From Chitinophaga pinensis (GTDB lineage: Bacteria > Bacteroidota > Bacteroidia > UBA7662), in the NCBI GenBank assembly GCA_945874665.1, contig CAMCHJ010000003.1:1-64000 (forward strand): 64,000 bases of DNA, written 5' to 3'. Position numbers and translations under genes: made by a program. This document shows, in pieces, positions 7,672 through 16,416 of the stretch (its first letter is position 1; each line of letters begins with the position of its first letter). The notes below the pieces were generated by a model. That model was not told where the DNA came from. It ran no database searches and worked only from the letters and a program-made list of their open reading frames with translations.

Positions 7672-8058
7672 AGTGCGCCTTTGTCCTATTCCTCAATCTC
7701 TAGACCAGGGGCATGCTTATTTAAATTTATTTTGAGGTCCGCCTTATACTTGCGGACGCTTTTAATTAGATTTTTAGCCTTTTAAAGGATCTAAGAAAGT
7801 ATTCCAATGTCTTTTTAACCCGTTGTATTGCGCATTATTTCGTTTTAACCCTTATCACTAATGCCTGTTGGTTGCTACTTCGCTCTTCGATTGAGCGATA
7901 TCCTAAATGCAACACGACCATAGTTTACAATTAGCAGCAATTGTAAGTAGTAAACACCCTCCAAAAACACAACATCCCCTGCCGGTGTATTGGCGTTCCC
8001 GAGCTGGTCCTAGTCAATAAGGCCACCTCACCACCGCAACGCTCTTTTCCGCCTGCCC
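7672..8058. other. 387-bp non-coding stretch with inverted repeats at the edge of the accessory block
   Basis: There is no intact ORF. Inverted repeats are GTCCGC-N9-GCGGAC (7737-7757), CGCTC-N7-GAGCG (7881-7897) and TTACAATT-N6-AATTGTAA (7925-7946). On the minus strand a stop-interrupted frame is visible (YGRVAFRISLNRRAK, QPTGISDKG, then later segments). From memory this resembles a stretch repeated in intergenic regions of other Bacteroidota genomes, so it may be a dispersed non-coding element or a decayed gene. I cannot verify this. The base composition changes from AT-rich (left) to GC-richer (leuS, right) across it. Confidence 0.35.
7737..7757. terminator. Hairpin between convergent B3 and leuS
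   Basis: A perfect 6-bp stem GTCCGC/GCGGAC with a 9-nt loop is followed on the + strand by gcttttaatt. It lies 65 bp after the B3 stop and could terminate that operon. The T tract is short, so the call is tentative. Confidence 0.35.
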
Positions 8059-10935
8059 TTAAAAAACGAGGTTCACGATTCTGCCGGGCACCACGATGAT
8101 TTTTTTCAGCGTACGGCCTGCTTGTAGGTGTACCACCTTTTCGTTGGCCAACACCAGCGCTTCGAGCGCTTCTTTGCTGGCATTAATGGGCATGGTGAGG
8201 TTGAAACGCATTTTTCCGTTTTCTTGGATGGGATAATCAAAGGTGTCGTCAACCAAATAGTTGGCCAGGTAAGTAGGAAAAGCTGCTGCATGCACCGATG
8301 TGGTGTGGCCCAGTGCGCGCCACAAACTTTCGGTCATAAAGGGCGCAAAAGGAGCGAGGAGGCGCACGAGCGGGTCGAGGACTTCAGCTTTACGGCATTT
8401 GAGCGCCTGCAGGTCGTTTACACAAATCATAAAGGCACTTACGCAGGTATTAAACGAGAAGCGCTCCATGTCGTCGGTAATTTTTTTGATGGTGCGGTGG
8501 ATGATTTTGAGCTCGGCTTCGCTGGCAGCCTCTTGGCTCAGCGCCAGTTCGCCATTTTCGTGGAACAAACGCCACAGCTTTTGGAGGAAACGATACACGC
8601 CTTCAATGCCTTTGGTGTCCCAGGGCTTGCTGTCCTCGAGCGGCCCTAAAAACAGCTCGTACAAACGCAGTGTATCGGCGCCGTATTGGGAGATGATGTC
8701 GTCGGGGTTGACCACGTTCCATTTAGACTTCGACATTTTTTCGACTTCCATCAGCACTTCTACCTTGTCTTCAAAAAACTCCAATTCGTTGGCGTTGGTG
8801 ATGAAGTTTTGCGCCACCTCTTTGGAGGCAATGCTCAGGTTTTTAAAGGGATTGTATTGCTCGTCCTGCGAGCTATTTAATGCGTCGAGCTGCTGTTGGC
8901 TAATGAAATACCTCCCGTTTTCATGTTCCGTATAGGTGGTAGGGAAGTGCTTGATGGCTTTTTGAAGATTGGCATCGCCGTTGCTTTGCTCCTTCCAAAC
9001 AGCATTTGGAGGCAGCAAATAGGTTTGCTCTTGCCAAACGAAGCAGGCAAATTTACTTTGGCCCTGAATCATCCCCTGGTTTACCAGCTTTTTAAAGGGC
9101 TCTTTGAAGCCAATGAACTGGCGGTCGTACAAAAACTGGGTCCAAAAACGGGCATAGAGCAAATGCCCCGTGGCGTGCTCCGAGCCGCCCAGGTACAGGT
9201 CTACTTGCTGCCAATAGTCTACCGCGGTACGATCGGCAAAAGCCTGCTCGTTTTGCGGGTCCATGTACCTCAAAAAATACCAGCTCGATCCCGCCCAACC
9301 CGGCATGGTAGTGGTTTCGAGCGGGTGCCCTTGGTATTGCCAATTGCTGGCGCGCGCCAAGGGCGGCTCACCATCTTCGGTGGGCAGGTATTTGTCAACC
9401 GCCGGCAAGGTAATTTGGTCGATGTGTTCAAAAGGAACGGCCTTGGGAATGCCGTTTTCAAAATAAATAGGTACGGGCTCGCCCCAATAGCGCTGTCGAC
9501 TAAAAATAGCGTCGCGCAAGCGGAACTGCACTTTGCCTTTGCCGCAGCCGAGCTTTTCTAAAGCGGCAATGGCTACACCAATGGCTTCTTTGGCCACCAG
9601 GCCGTTTAAAAAGTCGCTGTTGATCATGCGCGCTTCCTTGTTGGCATTGGCAGCCAGTTCAACCTCGCTGCCGGCTACCACGGCGATGATGGGAAGCTTA
9701 AAATGCCGCGCAAAACGCCAGTCGCGCTCATCACCGCCCGGTACGGCCATCACAGCACCTGTGCCATAGCCAGCCAAAACGTAGTCGGCAATCCACACAG
9801 GTATGGGTTGTTGGGTAAAAGGATGGAGCACATAGGCGCCGGTAAAGGCCCCCGAAACCGTTTTTACATCGGCCATGCGCTCACGCTCTGAGCGGTTTTT
9901 GGTTTTGAGGATGTAGGCGGCTACCTCGGCTTGTTGCGCAGGGGTGGTGATTTGGCCTACTAATTCATGCTCTGGCGCCAACACCATAAAGCTTACCCCA
10001 AAAATGGTATCGGGCCGGGTGGTAAACACCTCAATGCGCTCGGTATGTGCTGCTAGTTGAAAATGGATAGAAGCGCCTTCAGAGCGTCCGATCCAGTTTT
10101 TTTGTTGCTCTTTGATGGCATCCGACCAGTCTATTTCGCCCAGTCCATCCAACAGCCGTTGGGCATAAGCCGAAATGCGCATCATCCATTGCTTCATCAT
10201 GCGGATCTCCACAGGATAACCGCCGCGCTCTGAAACGCCGTCTTTTACCTCGTCGTTGGCCAAAACGGTACCCAAAGCGGGACACCAATTTACGCGGGCT
10301 TCGGCTAAAAAGGCCAACCGATAGTGCATCAGCGTATCGGCTTGCTGCACCGCTGTCATGCCAAGCCATTGCGCCGCGGTAAAAGCTGCCGCATTTTCAT
10401 CGCTGTGGGCCTGTAATCCCATCGTGCCTTGCGCTTCTAAATGCTGTATCAAAGCGCTGATGGGCCGGGCTTGCTGCGTTGCTTTGTCGTACCACGACTC
10501 AAACAACTGTATAAATATCCACTGTGTCCAACGGTAATAGGCCGGGTCGCAGGTTTGCACCTCGCGCGACCAGTCGTAGCTAAAGCCAATTTTGTTGAGT
10601 TGCTCTTTGTAGCGTTTGATATTGGTGGCTGTGGTTACCGCTGGATGTTGTCCCGTTTGAATGGCATACTGTTCTGCCGGCAAACCAAAAGCGTCGAAAC
10701 CCATGGGGTGCAGCACATTAAAGCCCTGCATGCGTTTGTGCCGTGCCACGATATCGCTGGCGATGTAGCCCAGGGGGTGGCCCACATGCAAGCCCGCTCC
10801 AGAGGGATACGGGAACATGTCGAGGACGTAGTATTTTGGTAAAGCTGACCCAGGTGCTTTGGTTTTATAAAGCTCTTGCTCTTGCCAAAGGTTACTCCAA
10901 AAGGACTCGGCCTGCTCAAACGAATATTCTGACAT
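8059..10935 (-). CDS. leuS: Leucyl-tRNA synthetase
   Basis: LeuRS charges tRNA-Leu with leucine in the cytoplasm. The product is 958 residues from ATG 10935 (an upstream TTG would add seven residues). The class I signatures are present: HVGH within PYPSGAGLHVGHPLG near residue 50 and MSKSKWN in the C-terminal third. The editing insertion (CP1) lies between them, including the GTGAVMAVPGGDERD segment. Length is somewhat above the usual 860-930 because of an insertion before the KMSKS loop. It stands alone, convergent with B3 and divergent from ftsX. A TATTTTTG -7-like element lies about 20 bp upstream. Confidence 0.97.
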   Translation of the reverse strand: MSEYSFEQAESFWSNLWQEQELYKTKAPGSALPKYYVLDMFPYPSGAGLHVGHPLGYIASDIVARHKRMQGFNVLHPMGFDAFGLPAEQYAIQTGQHPAVTTATNIKRYKEQLNKIGFSYDWSREVQTCDPAYYRWTQWIFIQLFESWYDKATQQARPISALIQHLEAQGTMGLQAHSDENAAAFTAAQWLGMTAVQQADTLMHYRLAFLAEARVNWCPALGTVLANDEVKDGVSERGGYPVEIRMMKQWMMRISAYAQRLLDGLGEIDWSDAIKEQQKNWIGRSEGASIHFQLAAHTERIEVFTTRPDTIFGVSFMVLAPEHELVGQITTPAQQAEVAAYILKTKNRSERERMADVKTVSGAFTGAYVLHPFTQQPIPVWIADYVLAGYGTGAVMAVPGGDERDWRFARHFKLPIIAVVAGSEVELAANANKEARMINSDFLNGLVAKEAIGVAIAALEKLGCGKGKVQFRLRDAIFSRQRYWGEPVPIYFENGIPKAVPFEHIDQITLPAVDKYLPTEDGEPPLARASNWQYQGHPLETTTMPGWAGSSWYFLRYMDPQNEQAFADRTAVDYWQQVDLYLGGSEHATGHLLYARFWTQFLYDRQFIGFKEPFKKLVNQGMIQGQSKFACFVWQEQTYLLPPNAVWKEQSNGDANLQKAIKHFPTTYTEHENGRYFISQQQLDALNSSQDEQYNPFKNLSIASKEVAQNFITNANELEFFEDKVEVLMEVEKMSKSKWNVVNPDDIISQYGADTLRLYELFLGPLEDSKPWDTKGIEGVYRFLQKLWRLFHENGELALSQEAASEAELKIIHRTIKKITDDMERFSFNTCVSAFMICVNDLQALKCRKAEVLDPLVRLLAPFAPFMTESLWRALGHTTSVHAAAFPTYLANYLVDDTFDYPIQENGKMRFNLTMPINASKEALEALVLANEKVVHLQAGRTLKKIIVVPGRIVNLVF

Positions 10936-10953
10936 TTGTGGTTGAATGAAACG

Positions 10954-10961
10954 CAAAAATA
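10954..10961 (-). promoter_or_regulatory. Putative -7 element of leuS
   Basis: On the minus strand this reads TATTTTTG, matching the Bacteroidota TAnnTTTG -7 consensus, 18 bp before the leuS ATG. No clear TTTG -33 box was found at the expected spacing. Confidence 0.4.
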
Positions 10962-11054
10962 GGCAATACCGCTGTTTGTTTCTTTTCTTGAACTAAAAAC
11001 AATGTAGACGCTTTGGATAGCGGGAATAAGTCTTATTTTAGCGCTGTAATTGCT

Positions 11055-11933
11055 ATGTCAGAACAATCGCAACTCAAATATTTCCGTCGCAAAGCACGAA
11101 GAACCACCGTTACGGCTGTAATCAGCATTTCGTTGGTGTTGTTTTTATTGGGGCTTTTTAGCGTTTTGGTGATGAATGCCAAGATGTTATCCGATTATGT
11201 GAAAGAACACCTGGAGGTTCAAATTTACTTGAACGACGAGGCGGAGCTAAAGGATATCAAAACTTTAGAGCGCCAAATGACGGCGATGCCTTATGTTAAG
11301 GAGCTCGATTTTGTTTCGAAAGAGGCAGCAGTAGCGGTATTAACGGCTGACCTAGGTGAGGATTTTGTTGATTTTTTAGGGTATAACCCTTTGTTGTCGT
11401 CATTTAACATGACCGTTACGGCAAATTTTGCCAACAGCGACAGTTTAAAGTTGGTGAAAGCTTTCCTCCTGGCTAATCCTGCCGTAAAAGAGGTGTACTA
11501 CCAAGAAAACGTGCTCGACCTCATCAATAAAAACCTGCAAACCATTGCCTTGGTAATTGCGGGTTTCAGCGTTTTGTTGTTGCTCATTACCATTACTTTA
11601 ATCAACAATTCCATTCGCCTGTCGCTGTATTCGCAACGTTTTTTAATTAAAAGCATGCAGCTGGTGGGCGCCACGGCTTGGTTTATCAAGAAGCCTTATC
11701 TGTTAAAAAGCTTTTTGCAAGGCTTGTTAAGTGTATTGGTTTCAGTGGCGCTGTTGTTTGGCGTGATGCAAGTAAGTGATGCACAATTGCCGGAGTTGCG
11801 AGACTTGCGCAACGATACCTACACCCTGATCATTGGCGCAGGCATGCTACTCATTGGCTTGGTAATCAGTTTAGTAAGCACTTGGTTTGCTATTTCTAAA
11901 TATTTAAGAAACACAATCGACGATTTATACTAA
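11055..11933 (+). CDS. ftsX: Cell division ABC-transporter-like permease FtsX
   Basis: FtsX is the membrane partner of FtsE and controls peptidoglycan hydrolases at the division site. The product is 292 residues from ATG 11055, with N-terminal TM near 20-45, a periplasmic domain (about 50-165: VQIYLNDEAELKDIKTLE), then three TM segments (IALVIAGFSVLLLLITITLI; LLSVLVSVALLFGVMQV; LIIGAGMLLIGLVISLVSTW). The order 1 TM, extracellular loop, 3 TM is the FtsX topology. ftsE is not adjacent, which is common in this phylum. The DUF3098 gene starts at its stop codon (TAATG), heading a five-gene unit. Confidence 0.92.
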   Translation: MSEQSQLKYFRRKARRTTVTAVISISLVLFLLGLFSVLVMNAKMLSDYVKEHLEVQIYLNDEAELKDIKTLERQMTAMPYVKELDFVSKEAAVAVLTADLGEDFVDFLGYNPLLSSFNMTVTANFANSDSLKLVKAFLLANPAVKEVYYQENVLDLINKNLQTIALVIAGFSVLLLLITITLINNSIRLSLYSQRFLIKSMQLVGATAWFIKKPYLLKSFLQGLLSVLVSVALLFGVMQVSDAQLPELRDLRNDTYTLIIGAGMLLIGLVISLVSTWFAISKYLRNTIDDLY

Positions 11934-12154
11934 TGAAAAATTCGACTAAAGAAGCTGGCGTTTTATTGTTCAGCAAAAAGAATTATACCTGGATGCTGAT
12001 AGGCTTGGGTTTGATTGCCCTTGGTAATATTTTGATGATTGGCACAGAAGACATTTATGGCTTCACGAAGATTACCTTGGCGCCGATTTTGATCATGGCG
12101 GGTTTTTTGATCGAAATTTACGCCATACTGTACCGGCCAAAAGCCAAAGCCTAA
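11933..12154 (+). CDS. DUF3098 small membrane protein
   Basis: The product is 73 residues with two TM helices (WMLIGLGLIALGNILMIG; LAPILIMAGFLIEIYAIL) and short charged ends. It matches the DUF3098 pattern of Bacteroidota genes placed directly after ftsX. The start overlaps the ftsX stop (TAATG) and uppP follows 3 bp later, so it is co-transcribed with division and cell-wall lipid genes. Its molecular function is unknown; a role alongside FtsX is inferred only from the fixed neighbourhood. Confidence 0.85.
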   Translation: MKNSTKEAGVLLFSKKNYTWMLIGLGLIALGNILMIGTEDIYGFTKITLAPILIMAGFLIEIYAILYRPKAKA

Positions 12155-12157
12155 AAC

Positions 12158-12952
12158 ATGACGTGGTTTGAAGCGGTAGTGATCGCCATTGTGGAGGGTC
12201 TTACCGAGTTTTTACCAGTGAGTTCCACTGGTCACATGATTCTTACGTCTGCCTTGATGGGCATCCACGAAGACGATTTTGTAAAGTCCTATGAGGTTGT
12301 TATACAGCTGGGCGCCATTTTGGCTGTATTGGCCATTTATTACAAGCGCTTTTTGGTGAGTTTCGACATCTACCTCAAGCTTTTTGTAGCGTTTTTGCCT
12401 ACGGGCATCGTTGGGCTAGTGGCCTACAAAGCCATCAAAGCATATCTATTTAATCCTTTAACCGTAAGTCTCTCGCTCATTGTAGGTGGTGTAGTGTTGA
12501 TTTTGCTGGATAAATGGACCGCCAAAAAGGAATCTAAATATGTGGAAATCGAGCATATTTCCTACTTAGATGCCTTGAAAATAGGATCAATTCAGTGCTT
12601 GAGCATGATTCCTGGCGTATCACGATCAGCCGCAACCATTTTTGGAGGTGTGTATGCAGGTTTTAACAGGGTGCAAGCCGCAGAGTTCAGTTTTTTACTC
12701 GCCATTCCCACCATGTTCGCCGCTACAGGCTACGACATCCTCAAAAACAGAGCGCTTTTTAACGCTGATGGCCTGGTGATCATGCTGGTAGGCGGTTTGG
12801 TAGCGTTTGTAGTGGCTATTTTGGCTGTGAAAGCCTTTGTAAGTTTCTTAACCAAGTACGGTTTTAAACATTTTGGCTATTACCGCATTGTTGTAGGCAT
12901 TTTGTTTTTGATTTATGCCTACCAAACGGGTTTGCAGTTAGCTATTGATTGA
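12158..12952 (+). CDS. uppP: Undecaprenyl-diphosphatase UppP (BacA family)
   Basis: This integral membrane enzyme recycles undecaprenyl diphosphate to the monophosphate carrier used for peptidoglycan and surface polysaccharides. The product is 264 residues with about seven to eight TM helices and both family signatures, EGLTEFLPVSSTGH near residue 13 and PGVSRSAATIFGG near 150. The Glu of the first motif and the Ser/Arg of the second are the catalytic residues known for the family. The stop overlaps the truB start (TGATG). Confidence 0.96.
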   Translation: MTWFEAVVIAIVEGLTEFLPVSSTGHMILTSALMGIHEDDFVKSYEVVIQLGAILAVLAIYYKRFLVSFDIYLKLFVAFLPTGIVGLVAYKAIKAYLFNPLTVSLSLIVGGVVLILLDKWTAKKESKYVEIEHISYLDALKIGSIQCLSMIPGVSRSAATIFGGVYAGFNRVQAAEFSFLLAIPTMFAATGYDILKNRALFNADGLVIMLVGGLVAFVVAILAVKAFVSFLTKYGFKHFGYYRIVVGILFLIYAYQTGLQLAID

Positions 12953-13653
12953 TGCTTGATTTTCAAAAGGGAGAGGTGTTGCTCTTCGATAAACCGCTCG
13001 GCTGGACTTCTTTTGATTTGGTAAAAAAAGTGCGTAATCTCATTCGCATTAAAAAAGTGGGCCACGCAGGCACGCTTGATCCATTGGCTACAGGCCTCAT
13101 GATTTTGTGCACGGGCGCCATGACCAAGTCCATTGAAAGGCTCACCGGCATGGACAAAACGTACACTGGCACCTTGCGTTTGGGTGAAACCACCCCCAGT
13201 TACGACCGCGAAACGGAGGTCAACGCTACTTTTCCATACGAGCACATTACTGCTGAACAAATGGCAGCGGTAGCAGCCACGTTTACCGGCGATTTGATGC
13301 AAATTCCACCTGCGCACTCAGCCATTAAAGTCGATGGCAAGCGTTTATACGTTGATGCGCGCAAAGGCATTGAAGTTGAAATTAAACCGCGTCCTGTACA
13401 CATTCACGGTTTCGAAATCACGGCGGTGGCACTCCCTGACGTGCATTTTACTGTTAAATGCAGCAAAGGCACCTACATTCGTTCGTTGGTTTTTGATTTT
13501 GGAAAAGCATTAGGTAGTGGGGCGGTTATGACCGAACTTTGCAGGACCAGCATCGGTGACCATGCCCTCGAAGGCGCTTGGCAATTAGCCGATTTTGAAG
13601 CCATGATTAAAGCAAACAGCGCACAAAGGGATGAAGGTTTACCACGGACTTGA
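12952..13653 (+). CDS. truB: tRNA pseudouridine-55 synthase TruB
   Basis: TruB isomerises U55 in the T loop of tRNAs. The product is 233 residues. The catalytic Asp lies in HAGTLDPLATGLM near residue 40, and the N-terminal LLFDKPLGWTSFDLV and GTYIRSLVFDFG segments are typical. ATG 12952 overlaps the uppP stop; an upstream TTG would add one residue. The protein is shorter than E. coli TruB and lacks an obvious PUA domain, as in many Bacteroidota. The 3' end overlaps ribF by 23 bp. Confidence 0.95.
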   Translation: MLDFQKGEVLLFDKPLGWTSFDLVKKVRNLIRIKKVGHAGTLDPLATGLMILCTGAMTKSIERLTGMDKTYTGTLRLGETTPSYDRETEVNATFPYEHITAEQMAAVAATFTGDLMQIPPAHSAIKVDGKRLYVDARKGIEVEIKPRPVHIHGFEITAVALPDVHFTVKCSKGTYIRSLVFDFGKALGSGAVMTELCRTSIGDHALEGAWQLADFEAMIKANSAQRDEGLPRT

Positions 13654-14575
13654 ACATTTTAAAGCCGAAAAACCGGTTGTGCTCACCATCGGCTCTTTCG
13701 ATGGCGTGCATTTGGGTCACCAGGAGCTTTTAGCGCGACTGAAAGCCAAGGCCTTGGAAATCGGTGGTTTGTCGGCACTGATGACTTTTACGCCGCACCC
13801 GCGCATTGCCTTAAACAAAGACAAAGAAAAGTTACGATTGCTCACCAATGATGCCGAAAAAGAGGCCTTGCTGCGTTATTTTGGTTTGGATGTGTTGATT
13901 TTTATGCCTTTTGACCAAGCCTTTTCAAGTCAACCCGCTGCCGTTTTTTTAGAGGAAGTTTTGCTTGACAAAATTGGCATGAAGCACCTGGTGATTGGCT
14001 ATGACCATAAATTCGGTCAAAACCGTTCTGGTGACATTCATTTTTTGCGGGCGCAAGCAGCAACAAGTCAGCGTTTTAGTGTAGAAGAAATTTCACAACA
14101 AACCATGGATGAGTTGGCAGTGAGTTCAACCAAAATTCGCTTGGCCATAGAAGCAGGAGATGTGATGTTGGCACAGAAGCTTTTGGGATTTCCCTACAGT
14201 TTGAGCGGTGAGGTTGTAAAAGGTGACCAAATTGGCCGCAAGCTGGGCTATCCAACGGCCAATCTCGCGCTGAATGATGTGTATAAGCAAGTGCCGTGCG
14301 CAGGTGTTTATGCCACTGAAATTGAGGTGGGAGGGCAGTCGCACCGCGCCATGACCTACATTGGTACCCGACCCACCCTTGCGGGTACACGAAACAACAT
14401 CGAGACCAACATCTTGGATTTTCAAGGCGATTTATACGAACAATCGATGAAAATTCACTTTTTGCAGCACATACGTGCCGATGTGAAATTTGAAAATTTA
14501 GAAGAGCTCACGCAGCAAATTGCCCGTGATGAACGCAAGGTGCGGCTGTACTTCGGCTTGCCTGAGCTGCCTTAA
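13631..14575 (+). CDS. ribF: Bifunctional riboflavin kinase / FAD synthetase RibF
   Basis: RibF converts riboflavin to FMN and FMN to FAD. The product is 314 residues. The N-terminal nucleotidyltransferase domain has SFDGVHLGHQEL near residue 22 (HxGH type), and the C-terminal flavokinase domain has GRKLGYPTANL near residue 200. It is translationally linked to truB by overlap. The stop TAA shares the bases TTAA with the stop of convergent holA. Confidence 0.95.
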   Translation: MKVYHGLEHFKAEKPVVLTIGSFDGVHLGHQELLARLKAKALEIGGLSALMTFTPHPRIALNKDKEKLRLLTNDAEKEALLRYFGLDVLIFMPFDQAFSSQPAAVFLEEVLLDKIGMKHLVIGYDHKFGQNRSGDIHFLRAQAATSQRFSVEEISQQTMDELAVSSTKIRLAIEAGDVMLAQKLLGFPYSLSGEVVKGDQIGRKLGYPTANLALNDVYKQVPCAGVYATEIEVGGQSHRAMTYIGTRPTLAGTRNNIETNILDFQGDLYEQSMKIHFLQHIRADVKFENLEELTQQIARDERKVRLYFGLPELP

Positions 14576-15591
14576 GCCAACAGTTTATACACCATCTCCT
14601 TCAGCAACTCACCATCCTCGGTTTCGTTGCTGCCTAAGCCTTTCGATTTTAAATCGTACTCCAGTAAAATGCCAATGCTTTTTTTGGTTCTCGGGAGACT
14701 AAAATTGCGGGCGTAGGTGTCGTAATCTTTTAAGAAATATGGATTTACGCCCAATGCCGCGGCCATTTGTTGCTGAGAGGCCCCTTTTTGGTAGTGGTAG
14801 TTGTAAATTCTGCTGAAAAACGAGTATAAAGACCCAATGCAAACGGGCATGCTGAAATTGCTAGCCTTCGGACTTTCAGCAAAGTAGTTTACAATCTGAA
14901 AAGCTTTGAAGGTGTCTTTGCGACCAATGGCATTCTGCAGCTCAAAAACATTGTAGTCGCGACTAATGCCGATGTATTTTTCAATGAGTTCTACCGTAAT
15001 GGCAGCACCTGGCTCCAGGTTTATGGCTAGTTTTTCGACTTCTGAAGCAATGCGACTGAGGTTGTTGCCCAGGTACTCGGCCATGATGGCTGCCGTTTCG
15101 CTGGTTACCTTAAAGCCTTGTTCCTGAATAAAAACTTCAATCCATTTTGCCAGTTGATAGTCTTTTACCTTTTCGCTCAAAAAAACCAGGCCTTTTTCAT
15201 CTGCGATTTTGTACGATTTTTTGCGCTTATCGAGTACTTTGCTTTTGAATGCAAGCACTAAAAAGGTGCTGCCTAGTGGCTTTTCGAAATAGCTTTGCAG
15301 CTTTTCATATTCTTTATCTGACAGGCCTTGGGCTTCTTTGATGAGCACCAATTGCCGTTCAGCCATCATCGGAAAACGGCGTGCGGCATTTACAATGGTC
15401 ACTGCGTCCACATCGCGCCCATACATCACCGTTTGGTTAAATCCCTTTTGCTCCTCGGGAATGGCTTCATTTTCGATCCAATGGGTAATTTTATCCATGA
15501 AAAAGCCTTCCTCACCATGCAATAAAAGAATGGGGGGGTATTTGCGATTTTGGAGTTGCTTGAGCAGTTCGGGAAAGCTTATCTGGGCCAT
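14572..15591 (-). CDS. holA: DNA polymerase III delta subunit HolA
   Basis: The delta subunit opens the sliding clamp within the clamp loader. The product is 339 residues with the N-terminal LLHGEEGFFMDKI segment and the central LAKWIEVFIQEQGFKVTSET and YLGNNLSRIASEVEKLA segments characteristic of the family. The C-terminal domain contains GLGSNETEDGELLKEMVYKLL. It lies 2 bp after the AMP nucleosidase gene and overlaps ribF by four bases at the convergent stops. Confidence 0.9.
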   Translation of the reverse strand: MAQISFPELLKQLQNRKYPPILLLHGEEGFFMDKITHWIENEAIPEEQKGFNQTVMYGRDVDAVTIVNAARRFPMMAERQLVLIKEAQGLSDKEYEKLQSYFEKPLGSTFLVLAFKSKVLDKRKKSYKIADEKGLVFLSEKVKDYQLAKWIEVFIQEQGFKVTSETAAIMAEYLGNNLSRIASEVEKLAINLEPGAAITVELIEKYIGISRDYNVFELQNAIGRKDTFKAFQIVNYFAESPKASNFSMPVCIGSLYSFFSRIYNYHYQKGASQQQMAAALGVNPYFLKDYDTYARNFSLPRTKKSIGILLEYDLKSKGLGSNETEDGELLKEMVYKLLA

Positions 15592-15593
15592 TT

Positions 15594-16364
15594 TTAGAAG
15601 CGCAAGTGTTTAACTGTAAGTCCGTTATTGATGAGTTGTTTCAGCGACCCAATACCTACTTTTAGGTGGTTGCTAACAAAGTCTGCCGTGACTTTAGCAT
15701 CGCTTTCAGTCGTTTTTACGCCTTCTGGAATCATGGGTTGGTCGCTAATGAGCAGCAAGGCACCCGTAGGAATGCCATTGTGAAAGCCGGTGGTAAATAC
15801 GGTAGCGGTTTCCATATCAATGGCCATGGCGCGAATGGTACGGAGGTATTTTTTGAAATTTTTGTCATGCTCCCAAACCCTGCGGTTGGTGGTGTACACG
15901 GTGCCTGTCCAGTAATCGAGCCCATGATCGCGTACCGTTGTAGAAATGGCTTTTTGCAAAGCAAAGGAGGGAAGGGCGGGTACTTCAGGTGGTAAGTAGT
16001 CGTTAGAGGTGCCTTCGCCCCTAATGGCAGCAATCGGCAGTACCAGGTCGCCGATGGCATTTTTGCGTTTCAAGCCGCCGCATTTACCTAAAAAAAGCAC
16101 TGCTTTGGGGTGGATAGCGGTTAGGAGGTCCATCATGGTGGCAGCCATCGGACTACCCATCCCAAAGTTGATGAGGGTAATGCCATCGGCCACTACTGTT
16201 TGAATGGGCTTATCGAGGCCCATAATAGGCACTTGATACCATTCCGAAAACATTTTGAGGTAATGCGAAAAGTTGGTTAACAGCACATAAGGGGTAAAAT
16301 CCTCCAGCTGTCTACCTGTGTAGCGCGGAAGCCAATTGTTTACAATGTCTTCTTTCGTTTTCAT
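15594..16364 (-). CDS. amn: AMP nucleosidase
   Basis: This enzyme hydrolyses AMP to adenine and ribose 5-phosphate. The product is 256 residues, the short single-domain form found in Bacteroidota rather than the about 480-residue E. coli form. Nucleoside-phosphorylase fold signatures are present: LFLGKCGGLK, AIDMETATVFTTGF and LISDQPMIPEGVK. ATG 16364 is preferred; the longer frame adds 20 unconserved residues into the divergent promoter. holA follows 2 bp downstream. A related phosphorylase cannot be excluded from sequence alone. Confidence 0.85.
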   Translation of the reverse strand: MKTKEDIVNNWLPRYTGRQLEDFTPYVLLTNFSHYLKMFSEWYQVPIMGLDKPIQTVVADGITLINFGMGSPMAATMMDLLTAIHPKAVLFLGKCGGLKRKNAIGDLVLPIAAIRGEGTSNDYLPPEVPALPSFALQKAISTTVRDHGLDYWTGTVYTTNRRVWEHDKNFKKYLRTIRAMAIDMETATVFTTGFHNGIPTGALLLISDQPMIPEGVKTTESDAKVTADFVSNHLKVGIGSLKQLINNGLTVKHLRF

Positions 16365-16416
16365 ACTTTTGTTGCAGGCTAAATTAAACAATAACCACCT
16401 CTTTTTGCGTGATTTT

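Noticed and set aside
8128-9561. Several long open frames antisense to leuS
   Set aside because: They follow the GC-rich codon structure of leuS and have no recognisable domains; shadow frames.
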